7,996 nucleotides of DNA from Candidatus Acetothermia bacterium (GTDB taxonomy: Bacteria; Bipolaricaulota; Bipolaricaulia; UBA7950): NCBI GenBank assembly GCA_003535305.1, contig DOHL01000056.1, forward strand, positions 547 through 8,542, written 5' to 3'. The notes beneath the pieces were generated by a model, which was given only the letters and a program-made list of their open reading frames with translations, had not been told where the DNA came from and made no database searches. Positions 1 through 5,404 of the stretch are shown piece after piece (within the stretch, counting starts at the first letter, position 1; each line of letters opens with the position of its first letter). The position numbers and the translations under genes were made by a program.

Positions 1-48
1 CGGGCGGATAAAGAGCCGGCCATGTTTGTCATTCAGTGATCTTTTCAT
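1..48 (-). CDS. Possible 5' end of a divergent gene running off the left edge (unidentified, MoaA-like N-terminus at best)
   Basis: On the minus strand an ATG at 48-46 opens a frame that stays open to the window edge (16 codons, MKRSLNDKHGRLFIRP). The pattern D-x-H-G-R followed by hydrophobic/Arg residues faintly recalls the start of the radical-SAM enzyme MoaA (L-x-D-x-x-G-R-x-x-x-x-L-R-I-S), but the diagnostic CxxxCxxC cysteines would lie outside the window. No clear Shine-Dalgarno sequence precedes the ATG. It could equally be chance open sequence. If real, it would be transcribed away from the TIR cassette, and 49-182 would then be a shared divergent upstream region. Confidence 0.2.
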   Translation of the reverse strand, partial: MKRSLNDKHGRLFIRP

Positions 49-100
49 ATTAGCTTGTTGCTCGATCGGATGATAAAATATGGAGATTATGTGCTCGGTC

Positions 101-147
101 GACCTTCGTTGCGAAGCAAGCCCGCCTGTCTGCCAGACAAGAAGGTC
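101..147. repeat. Nested inverted repeat enclosing repeat copy 1
   Basis: GACCTTC at 101-107 and GAAGGTC at 141-147 are perfect 7-bp inverted arms. Inside them are CTTCG-TTG-CGAAG (104-116) and the near-palindrome TGTCTG-C-CAGACA (127-139). The inner elements compete with the outer stem at the left arm, so alternative folds are possible. There is no U-run, so it is not a standard intrinsic terminator. It includes most of one copy of a 37-bp sequence found again in front of rpsP, so it is best read as a dispersed intergenic repeat with folding capacity. Confidence 0.55.
106..142. repeat. 37-bp dispersed repeat, copy 1
   Basis: An ungapped alignment of 106-142 with 4629-4665 matches at 30 of 37 positions by hand count. 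The two blocks GCAAG-S-CCGCCTGTC and CAAGA are identical apart from one base, and the differences concentrate in a 7-base core (TGCCAGA here, AGGCAGG in copy 2) and in the left flank. Both copies are intergenic and both sit inside a larger inverted repeat. Repeats rich in CCGCCTG/CAGGCGG palindromes are common in some uncultivated bacterial genomes. Confidence 0.6.
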
Positions 148-152
148 ATTAC

Positions 153-188
153 TCGGGCTTACGCCCGATGGTAGGCAACATTTTGCCT
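153..188. other. Two tandem perfect hairpins
   Basis: TCGGGC-TTAC-GCCCGA (153-168) and AGGCAA-CATT-TTGCCT (173-188) are each perfect 6-bp stems with 4-nt loops, separated by 4 bases. The right arm of the second hairpin is also the proposed -35 hexamer of the promoter at 183-212. At the DNA level this could be an operator-like element. As RNA they could end or structure a transcript arriving from the left or, on the other strand, the leader of the possible divergent gene. Neither has a following T-run on the + strand, so a terminator call is weak. Confidence 0.45.
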
Positions 189-212
189 GAATGTTCGTTT
201 TTGCGTTATAAT
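183..212 (+). promoter_or_regulatory. Sigma70-type promoter for the TIR/PIN cassette
   Basis: A perfect -10 hexamer TATAAT (207-212) is preceded at 18-bp spacing by TTGCCT (183-188), which matches 4 of 6 bases of the -35 consensus. Transcription would start near 219, shortly before an ATG at 238 with purine-rich sequence in front of it. This is the best promoter-like sequence I found in the window, and it supports reading the three following genes as one transcript. Confidence 0.6.
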
Positions 213-237
213 GTGATGCCAGATAGGGCAAAGAGAA

Positions 238-295
238 ATGGCGGTGAGAATATAGAACGGCGATTCAGATATTTATTAGTCATAGTGTAGTTCCT
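238..295 (+). other. Upstream coding extension of the TIR gene (displaced start, likely frameshift or non-ATG start)
   Basis: The frame of the TIR gene is open from 248 and, just before the first ATG at 296, encodes IFISHS (269-286). This is the typical first beta-strand of a TIR domain, so the protein must begin upstream of 296. No ATG, GTG or TTG exists in this frame between its stop at 245-247 and 296; only ATT (263) or ATA (269) could start it. In another frame an ATG at 238 lies about 19 bases after the expected transcription start but reads only MAVRI before TAG. Removing one base between about 246 and 256 would join it to the TIR frame. A one-base insertion, an assembly error, a rare start codon or programmed frameshifting are all possible. 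Confidence 0.55.
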
Positions 296-724
296 ATGGA
301 ACTGGCGATTGTAAACACAGCAGCAGATGTAGCTGCCTCCAAAGGGGCTGTTCCGATTATTGCCCACCGTGATCGGAATCCAACAGGTGCATTACCTTCC
401 TCTATTAACACGCAAATTGAGTCATCTAATTATGTTATTGGTATTATGACCCAAAATGGACATCACATAGAGTGGGTAAATGCGGAGATAGCCTATAGCC
501 AAAAAGTAAATAAACCAGTCTTTATAATAGCAGATAAGGGTCTCAAAGTTTCTCCACAATATAAAGTAATTCGCATAGACAGAACAGCCCCGTTAAAAAC
601 TCTTTCTACTGTTTCGATAGAAATTCAAAAGTTAATAAAAGATAAAGAGATAAAAAACCTGATTGGAGGACTTGTTATTGGCGGACTTATCTTTATTCTG
701 CTCAGTTCTTTGAAAGGAGAGTAG
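296..724 (+). CDS. Small TIR-domain protein with C-terminal transmembrane helix
   Basis: The end coordinates are firm. The start given is the first in-frame ATG, although the domain begins upstream (see 238-295). Including the upstream IFISHS strand, the protein shows TIR order: first strand, helix ELAIVNTAADVAASKG, the strand/loop region IIAHRD...LPSSI, then SNYVIGIMTQNG, then WVNAEIAYSQ with Glu64 (numbered from Met296) in the place of the catalytic glutamate of NAD-cleaving TIRs, then KPVFIIADKG. Residues 122-138 are a hydrophobic Gly/Leu/Ile helix, probably a membrane anchor, leaving a very short Lys-Gly-Glu tail. Bacterial TIR domains usually cleave NAD+ or make signalling nucleotides in phage defence; no partner domain is present here. 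The stop codon overlaps a GTG of the next gene, and its last codons carry the next gene's ribosome-binding site. Assignment to TIR is by motif pattern; the activity is inferred. Confidence 0.75.
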   Translation: MELAIVNTAADVAASKGAVPIIAHRDRNPTGALPSSINTQIESSNYVIGIMTQNGHHIEWVNAEIAYSQKVNKPVFIIADKGLKVSPQYKVIRIDRTAPLKTLSTVSIEIQKLIKDKEIKNLIGGLVIGGLIFILLSSLKGE

Positions 725-729
725 TGCTT

Positions 730-1032
730 ATGCCGGTGCTTGAAATCGAAAAAATTTATCAAACCAAAGAAGAGGTTAAAGAGTACTGTAAAGCCATTGA
801 TGAACATGCAGAAAGCTGGAGATTTATAGGGAATTGTGTATGGAATTTCAATATTCCACAAATTTTGGAGAAACTGAAAATCAGCGATAGAGAATTGGCG
901 GCACAGAGCCTTGGAATGGAGGCCTGGAATAGACTTTACGGATTTCTTGATGATTTGTCTTCAGAGGAATGGCAACAGTTCGAGGAAGCAGTGCGTAGGC
1001 GTCCCTTATTTGAAAAGAGGGGGAATCCATGA
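730..1032 (+). CDS. Small protein in antitoxin position (family not recognised)
   Basis: A 100-residue soluble, charged protein that looks mostly helical, with several Trp residues and a basic end (EEAVRRRPLFEKRG). I see no AbrB, ribbon-helix-helix or Phd signature, so it is not a standard VapB. The stretch at about residues 45-85 (LEKLKISDRELAAQSLG...LSSEEWQQFEEAV) might be a helical DNA-binding or toxin-wrapping region, but this is speculation. AAAGGAGA (713-720) lies 9 bases before ATG730 and 3 before a GTG at 724 in the same frame; I prefer the ATG. The gene overlaps the downstream PIN gene by ATGA, the usual antitoxin-before-toxin coupling. The antitoxin role is inferred from position only. 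Confidence 0.65.
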   Translation: MPVLEIEKIYQTKEEVKEYCKAIDEHAESWRFIGNCVWNFNIPQILEKLKISDRELAAQSLGMEAWNRLYGFLDDLSSEEWQQFEEAVRRRPLFEKRGNP

Positions 1033-1442
1033 AGGCGAAAGGATTTACTCTGGACACGAATATAGTGACTGCTCTCATTAAAAAGGATGAAGGGATTCTT
1101 GCCAGGATAAGAAAAGCGCGTGAGGAGGATTTGCATGTCACGATGAATGCAATCACTTATTATGAAATTAAACGAGGTCTTGAAAGCATAAAAAAATCAG
1201 AGAAAATAAAGGAGTTTGGAAGTATTTCCCACGACTTAGGAATTCTTTTTATAGATGAAAAAGACATCCTAAATTATGCAAACACTCTCTGGGCTAACTT
1301 AAAGCAAAGGGGGCTTCTCATCGAGGATGCTGATATACTTATTGCCTCTATTGCATCGATAAAGGGCTACACCCTCGTTTCCGATGACACAGATTTTGAA
1401 AGAGTGCCGGAACTGGTAGTTGAAAATTGGCTGAGGCAGTGA
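1029..1442 (+). CDS. VapC-family PIN-domain ribonuclease (probable toxin)
   Basis: A 137-residue protein of the usual VapC length. PIN landmarks are in order: Asp9 in the opening strand (FTLDTNIV), Glu46 (TYYEIKRG), the acidic pair Asp100/Asp102 followed by ILIASIAS, and Asp119-Asp122 in VSDDTDFERVPEL. It closes with the V-x-NW ending typical of VapC/FitB proteins. These acidic residues would bind Mg2+/Mn2+ for RNA cleavage; VapC toxins cut tRNA or rRNA. The start overlaps the preceding gene by 4 bases (ATGA), so translation is probably coupled. All catalytic positions appear intact, so the toxin should be active unless bound by its partner. The target RNA cannot be told from sequence. Confidence 0.88.
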   Translation: MKAKGFTLDTNIVTALIKKDEGILARIRKAREEDLHVTMNAITYYEIKRGLESIKKSEKIKEFGSISHDLGILFIDEKDILNYANTLWANLKQRGLLIEDADILIASIASIKGYTLVSDDTDFERVPELVVENWLRQ

Positions 1443-1455
1443 GGAAAGTAGTTTG

Positions 1456-1672
1456 GTTTACGCAAAACAGACGCGGCGTGTGATGCAAAAGATGGGGTTA
1501 CAACGGCCGATAAAGCGCAGGAAAATGCCGCACGACCGACAGCGAACATCCCTATCCTCGCTATCCAAGCTTGGTAAAAGAGCTACAGATCACCTATCCG
1601 GATCTGGCTTGGGTCAGTGACATCACCTATATCCGCCTTGAGAGCAAGTTCATCTACCTGGCGATGATTATG
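1456..1672 (+). pseudogene. Internal fragment of an IS3-family transposase (orfB), frameshifted
   Basis: In one frame (about 1456-1525) the DNA reads VYAKQTRRVMQKMGLQRPI and then KRRK, the end of the helix-turn-helix part of IS3-type OrfB. It continues in the +1 frame (about 1523-1672) as CRTTDSEHPYPRYPSLVKEL, then WVSDITYIRL and FIYLAMIM, the start of the rve/DDE integrase core. The Asp of VSDITYI (1619-1621) is the first catalytic Asp. A run of four A at 1522-1525 where three would keep frame explains the shift. Homology stops after 1672, before the second catalytic Asp. No IS termini or target duplications are visible at either end, so this is a decayed internal piece and not a mobile element. 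Confidence 0.8.
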
Positions 1673-1742
1673 GTTTCTATAGACCCACCTTATTTTGTGC
1701 TAAATGATTACCCGGCAGAATTACAAACAAGGAGAGAAGAGC

Positions 1743-1790
1743 ATGGTAAATTCCATCGGAAGAAAATGTTGTGACAGGTGGTATCGATGA
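1743..1790 (+). CDS. 15-codon open frame in front of accC (possible leader peptide)
   Basis: ATG1743 follows a strong Shine-Dalgarno sequence, AAGGAGAG (1729-1736), at ideal spacing and encodes MVNSIGRKCCDRWYR, stopping at TGA 1788-1790. That stop overlaps the accC start as ATGA, the layout of translational coupling. The peptide matches nothing I know and is not an AccB end. It could be a leader peptide setting accC translation, or a chance survivor of the rearranged junction between IS remnant and accC. The sequence at 1673-1742 contains nothing I can identify and no convincing promoter. Confidence 0.35.
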   Translation: MVNSIGRKCCDRWYR

Positions 1791-3130
1791 GTTTCGATAA
1801 AGTGTTAATTGCTAATCGCGGCGAGATCGCTCTGCGGGTGGTGGAAGCATGTCGTGAGCTTTCATTGGAATCGGTCGCTGTCTTTTCCGAGACTGAACGC
1901 GGAGCTCCGCATGTGCGGCTGGCTTCAGAATCTTATTGTATCGGCCCAGCTCCGGTCGAGCAGAGCTATCTCAATATTCCGGCAATGATCAGCGTTGCTG
2001 AGATCAGTGGCGCCCAAGCGGTCCATCCGGGATACGGATTCCTTTCCGAAAACTCGCTCTTTGTTGAAGCATGTGAGAGCCATAAACTGAATTTTATCGG
2101 TCCCCCACGGAAAGTGATGGAGTTAGCCGGTGATAAACTGAAAGCGAAAAAAGAGGTCGCTGCGATCGGGATACCGACCATTCCTGGAACATTAGACCCG
2201 ATCACCGTCGAAGAAGCAGAAGGTGAAGTAAAGAAAATAGGATACCCTTTGCTCATCAAACCGGTCTTGGGAGGAGGAGGAAGAGGGATAAGATTGGTGC
2301 GGAACTCTCAAGAATTTCAGGCTTCTCTTCAAACCGCTTGTGAGGAAGCACGCGTATCATTCGGCGCAGCAGAGATATATTTAGAAAAGTATATTGAAAA
2401 TCCGCGACATGTTGAAGTACAGATAATAGCCGATAAACATGGAAATATTGTCCATCTCGGTGATCGCGATTGTTCGGTGCAGCGTCGCCACCAAAAATTG
2501 ATCGAGGAAGCGCCGGCGCCGCTCATTCCAACAGAGACCCGTAATGCGATCCACCAGTCAGCAGTCGATATCGCTACGGCACTTGGATATGAGAATGCCG
2601 GCACCATCGAGTTTCTTGTCGATAGCGAAGGAAGTTACTACTTCATCGAAGTCAATGCGCGTATTCAAGTAGAACATCCGGTTACAGAAGAGATCTGCAA
2701 CAAGAACTTGATCGCCGACCAGATCCGCGTAGCAATGGGAGAGGCTCTCAGTTATACGCAGCAGGAAATTGAATTTCATGGCCATGCGATCGAATGTCGG
2801 ATCAACACCGAAGACGCAACGCGTGGATTCCTCCCCTCTACCGGCAAGCTGCAAATCAACGAACTTCCCGGTGGTCACGGGGTTAGAATCGATAGCTATA
2901 TGTATAATGGAATGGATATTTCACCTTATTACGACTCTCTTCTCGCCAAACTGATCGTTTGGGGAAAGGATCGGGAAGAAGCGCGAATAAAGATGTACGG
3001 CGCATTAGAACGATTTAACGTTGAGGGAGTTATGACGACACGTGATCTTTATCAAGAGATCATTTCTCATCCTATGTTTGCCGCAGGAAATTTAGGGACG
3101 GCTTTTTTGGAAGATGTAGGATTAGTTTGA
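1787..3130 (+). CDS. accC: Biotin carboxylase subunit of acetyl-CoA carboxylase
   Basis: AccC carboxylates the biotin on AccB using ATP and bicarbonate, the first half-reaction of malonyl-CoA formation in fatty-acid synthesis. The 447-residue protein is full length. It has the biotin-carboxylase N-domain (VLIANRGEIALRV, HPGYGFLSEN at about 80-89) and an ATP-grasp domain with Lys117 (GDK), Lys158 (LLIKP) and glycine loop LGGGGRG (161-167). NPRHVE (205-210), RDCSVQRRHQK, and EVNARIQVEHPVTE (288-301, with Glu288, Asn290, Arg292, Val295, Glu296) follow, then ECRIN with Arg338. The glycine loop has Pro-Val-Leu before it where Ala-Ser-Gly is usual, a mild departure. I chose ATG1787 because AGGTGG (1777-1782) lies just upstream; a GTG at 1778 would add three residues. 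The usual neighbour accB is absent; IS debris lies upstream. A 61-bp gap separates it from ffh. Confidence 0.96.
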   Translation: MSFDKVLIANRGEIALRVVEACRELSLESVAVFSETERGAPHVRLASESYCIGPAPVEQSYLNIPAMISVAEISGAQAVHPGYGFLSENSLFVEACESHKLNFIGPPRKVMELAGDKLKAKKEVAAIGIPTIPGTLDPITVEEAEGEVKKIGYPLLIKPVLGGGGRGIRLVRNSQEFQASLQTACEEARVSFGAAEIYLEKYIENPRHVEVQIIADKHGNIVHLGDRDCSVQRRHQKLIEEAPAPLIPTETRNAIHQSAVDIATALGYENAGTIEFLVDSEGSYYFIEVNARIQVEHPVTEEICNKNLIADQIRVAMGEALSYTQQEIEFHGHAIECRINTEDATRGFLPSTGKLQINELPGGHGVRIDSYMYNGMDISPYYDSLLAKLIVWGKDREEARIKMYGALERFNVEGVMTTRDLYQEIISHPMFAAGNLGTAFLEDVGLV

Positions 3131-3171
3131 TCGCACAACCGCTATTGCCGGTAACCTAAATAAAGCGATCA
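3128..3171. other. Inverted repeat in the accC-ffh gap
   Basis: TGATCGC (3128-3134, including the accC stop codon) and GCGATCA (3165-3171) are perfect 7-bp arms. They enclose a second small stem, ACCG (3138-3141) with CGGT (3149-3152). No T-run follows, so it is unlikely to be an intrinsic terminator. It could stabilise or process a shared accC-ffh transcript. The fold is a manual reading. Confidence 0.35.
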
Positions 3172-3191
3172 CAGATAGATAAAGGAAAAAG

Positions 3192-4505
3192 ATGTTCTCT
3201 TCACTGACAGAAAAACTGAGCTCAATCTTCTCTCGTCTTAAAGGAAAGGGGAAACTGAGCGAGACTGATGTTTTAGCCGGCTTACGCGAGATTAGGCTGG
3301 CATTGCTGGAAGCTGACGTCAACTACAAAGTCGTCAAGGATCTCTTGGCAAAGATCCGTGACAAAGCAGTCGGAACAGCAGTGCTGGAGAGCCTCACCCC
3401 TGGCCAACAAATGGTCAAGATCGTCTGTGATGAGCTGACAGCGGTGATGGGGGAAGAGAATTCGCCGCTTACTCTCATATCACGACCGTCTGTGATAATG
3501 CTTGTCGGGTTACAAGGATCAGGTAAAACCACCACCGCAGCCAAGCTGGCGCTGCAGCTGAAAAGAGATGGACGCAAACCTATTCTGGTAGCAACGGATA
3601 TCTATCGTCCGGCAGCAGTACAACAATTGGAGAAACTCGGAACAGACCTTGATGTTCCAACTTTTTTTACTGCTGAATCTTCGCCGGAAGAGATCGCTGT
3701 CGCTGCTGTGACAGCAGCAAAAGAGAAGCTGCGCGACGTAGTGATCATTGACACAGCCGGCAGGTTGCAAATTGATACTGTACTGATGTCTGAGCTGGTG
3801 GCGATGAAGAAAGAGACCTCGCCCGATGAAATCTTTCTCGTCGCTGATGCAATGACCGGACAAGAAGCGGTTAACATCGCCGCTGAATTTGACACGCGTC
3901 TTGACCTCACAGGCATTATATTGACTAAACTTGAAGGCGATGCGCGCGGCGGGGCCGCTATTTCAATCAATCATGTAACAGGCAAACCGATAAAATTCGT
4001 TGGTGTAGGAGAAAAGATCGAGGATTTAGAGCTTTTCCATCCCCGCCGCATGGCCGAACGGATTTTGGGGATGGGAGATCTTCTCTCGTTGATCGAAAAA
4101 GCTGAGCAACAACTCGATGAGAAGAAGACAAAAGAACTGGCCGAACGGATTCAAAAAGATCGCTTTACACTACAGGATTTCCTTGAGCAATTGGAACAGA
4201 TGACGAAATTAGGACCGCTGTCTCAGATCATCGACAAACTTCCCGGGATGGGGAAGCTCGCCGGCAAAGTCAATGTTGATGATAGTGACCTGAAGAAAGC
4301 GATGGCCATTATCCGCTCGATGACCCCTGCGGAACGGAATAATCCATCGATAATCAGTGGGCGGCGTAAAAAGAGGATTGCTCGTGGTAGTGGAACAAAA
4401 GCACGAGAAGTCAATCAGATTTTATCACGGTTCAACGAAGCGAAAAAGGCTTTGAAGTTGGTCAAGGGAAAGAGAGGGAAAATGAATCTTCCGTTTGATC
4501 TTTAG
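3192..4505 (+). CDS. ffh: Signal recognition particle GTPase Ffh (SRP54)
   Basis: Ffh binds the SRP RNA and signal sequences on ribosomes and targets them to FtsY and the Sec translocon at the inner membrane. The 437-residue protein is complete: N domain (1-90), G domain with P-loop GLQGSGKTT (106-114), ATDIYRPAA (134-142), DTAGR (187-191) and TKLEGDARGG (245-254), then the M domain (about 300-437). The M domain carries LGPLSQIIDKLPGMGK, SMTPAERNNPSI and the RNA-binding stretch GRRKKRIARGSGT (390-402). Two small oddities: the serine of the usual G-S-R-R/K-x-R-I-A motif is replaced by Arg391, and the M domain has only five methionines, few for the methionine-bristle groove. AAAGGAAAA precedes the ATG at 3192. 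The C-terminus ends in a basic run and FDL. Confidence 0.98.
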   Translation: MFSSLTEKLSSIFSRLKGKGKLSETDVLAGLREIRLALLEADVNYKVVKDLLAKIRDKAVGTAVLESLTPGQQMVKIVCDELTAVMGEENSPLTLISRPSVIMLVGLQGSGKTTTAAKLALQLKRDGRKPILVATDIYRPAAVQQLEKLGTDLDVPTFFTAESSPEEIAVAAVTAAKEKLRDVVIIDTAGRLQIDTVLMSELVAMKKETSPDEIFLVADAMTGQEAVNIAAEFDTRLDLTGIILTKLEGDARGGAAISINHVTGKPIKFVGVGEKIEDLELFHPRRMAERILGMGDLLSLIEKAEQQLDEKKTKELAERIQKDRFTLQDFLEQLEQMTKLGPLSQIIDKLPGMGKLAGKVNVDDSDLKKAMAIIRSMTPAERNNPSIISGRRKKRIARGSGTKAREVNQILSRFNEAKKALKLVKGKRGKMNLPFDL

Positions 4506-4787
4506 TCGATCGATTTATAACTTGCCATAGATCTATTGATTGCCGCACTGTAATAATAGAGAAATTTTGTTAGACTATAGGTAACTATTTAGCCACGCAG
4601 ATTAAACGGGCTTGAGGTTCTAAGTTAATCGTTACAGAGCAAGGCCGCCTGTCAGGCAGGCAAGATAAGATTATGAACCCTCAATCTCTGCAGACAGATC
4701 TTTATGGCAAACCAATTATGGTTTTTAGAATAAACAACGCGGCTTATCAGAGACAAGCGCGGCAGTAAAATAGAAAAGGAGCAAATT
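4506..4787. other. Intergenic region between ffh and rpsP: structured repeat, no gene
   Basis: These 282 bases hold no credible coding frame on either strand. TTGAGGTTC (4612-4620) pairs with GAACCCTCAA (4675-4684) as a 9-bp stem with one bulged C, enclosing the second 37-bp repeat copy. A weaker hairpin AAACCA-ATTA-TGGTTT lies at 4709-4724, followed by TT. TAGAAT (4726-4731) could be a -10 but has no -35 at proper spacing. The gap suggests that the ribosomal operon has its own promoter here, but I cannot place it. A leader regulating rpsP is possible and unproven. Confidence 0.5.
4629..4665. repeat. 37-bp dispersed repeat, copy 2
   Basis: Same orientation as copy 1 (106-142), matching at 30 of 37 positions without gaps. 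It contains GCCTG-T-CAGGC, a perfect 5-bp palindrome around a central T. Like copy 1 it lies within a larger inverted repeat (4612-4684), although the outer arms are of unrelated sequence. Two copies in 8 kb, both intergenic, suggest a family spread through the genome. Confidence 0.6.
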
Positions 4788-5153
4788 ATGGCAGCAAGAA
4801 TAAGACTGAAGAGAATCGGAAGGAAAGGACAGCCATCTTATCGCATCGTTGTCTTAGATGGCCGGAAACCGAGAGACACAAAGGCAGTCGCTGATTTAGG
4901 ACACTACAATCCTCTCACCGATCCCCCTTCCTTTGAAGTCGACGCAGAAGAGACATTAAAATGGTTAAAAGAAGGAGCAAAAGCAACGGCAACGGTGCGC
5001 TCTATCCTTTCAAAAGCAGGCATATTTAATAGTCGGCATAACAAAGATAAGAATGATCCGGATGAATCAGTAACAGAAGAAGGTTCCCTGCAAGAAGAGA
5101 GCCCAGCAGCTATAGAAGAAGATGATATAGCTGTTAAAACCGCAGAAGAGTAA
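4788..5153 (+). CDS. rpsP: Small-subunit ribosomal protein S16
   Basis: S16 binds 16S rRNA early in 30S assembly. The core (residues 1-82) is canonical: RIRLKRIGRKGQPSYRIVV, then SRx-type variation DGRKPRDTKAVADLGHYNPLT, and the WLKEGAKATATVRSILSKAGIF end. Beyond it is a tail of about 40 residues, strongly acidic (many Glu/Asp, ending KTAEE); similar low-complexity extensions occur in S16 of several phyla and are probably disordered. AAAAGGAG lies at good spacing before the ATG. The stop codon overlaps the next start as TAATG, so the KH gene is probably translated by coupling. This is the first gene of the putative rpsP-lepB operon. Confidence 0.97.
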   Translation: MAARIRLKRIGRKGQPSYRIVVLDGRKPRDTKAVADLGHYNPLTDPPSFEVDAEETLKWLKEGAKATATVRSILSKAGIFNSRHNKDKNDPDESVTEEGSLQEESPAAIEEDDIAVKTAEE

Positions 5154-5389
5154 TGCTCTATCGCCTCTGTCTCTTTTTGGTCAGTGCGCTTGTCGACGAT
5201 CCGACACAGATTGAGATTGAAAGGATCGAGACAGAGAAAATCGACATCATACTGATCAAAGCCGGCAAAGAAGATCAAGGCAAAATTGTGGGTAAGAAAG
5301 GCAAGACGATCGATTCTCTACGCACTTTTCTCGCTGGAATAGCAAATCGTGTCGGCAAAGAGATCGTGGTCGACATCATAGAAAAATAA
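5153..5389 (+). CDS. khpA: KH-domain RNA-binding protein (KhpA/YlqC family)
   Basis: A 78-residue single KH domain. The GxxG loop is G47-K-K-G50 in KIVGKKGKTIDSLRTFL, followed by a helix and the last strand KEIVVDIIEK. The N-terminal helix LYRLCLFLVSALVDDP matches the family pattern (hydrophobic helix, then ALVD-N/D-P), which supports the overlapping start at 5153. KhpA proteins bind RNA, often pairing with KhpB/Jag, and affect cell-size and post-transcriptional control in Gram-positives. The gene normally sits between rpsP and rimM. Here rimM is missing and trmD follows after 15 bases. Confidence 0.92.
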   Translation: MLYRLCLFLVSALVDDPTQIEIERIETEKIDIILIKAGKEDQGKIVGKKGKTIDSLRTFLAGIANRVGKEIVVDIIEK

Positions 5390-5404
5390 CCTACACAATA
5401 CAAT

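Noticed and set aside
1..39. Open frame on the + strand at the left edge, ending at TGA 37-39 (12 codons).
   Set aside because: Too short and unlike any known C-terminus; it cannot be told from chance sequence.
101..190. Riboswitch or CRISPR-like array in the hairpin-rich upstream region.
   Set aside because: The hairpins are not regularly spaced repeats, and I see none of the conserved core sequences of known riboswitch classes.
1571..1774. A 67-residue protein starting with MVKELQITYPDLAWVSDI.
   Set aside because: It is only the second half of the decayed transposase fragment plus unrelated sequence after 1672, not an independent gene.
1960..2880. Reverse-strand open frames over accC, and similar ones over ffh and lepB.
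   Set aside because: They are complements of strongly conserved coding sequence, with low-complexity or non-protein-like translations and no ribosome-binding sites.
4709..4724. Inverted repeat AAACCA-ATTA-TGGTTT as an intrinsic terminator of ffh.
   Set aside because: The stem has only 6 pairs, few of them GC, with a very short T-run, and it lies about 200 bases after the ffh stop.
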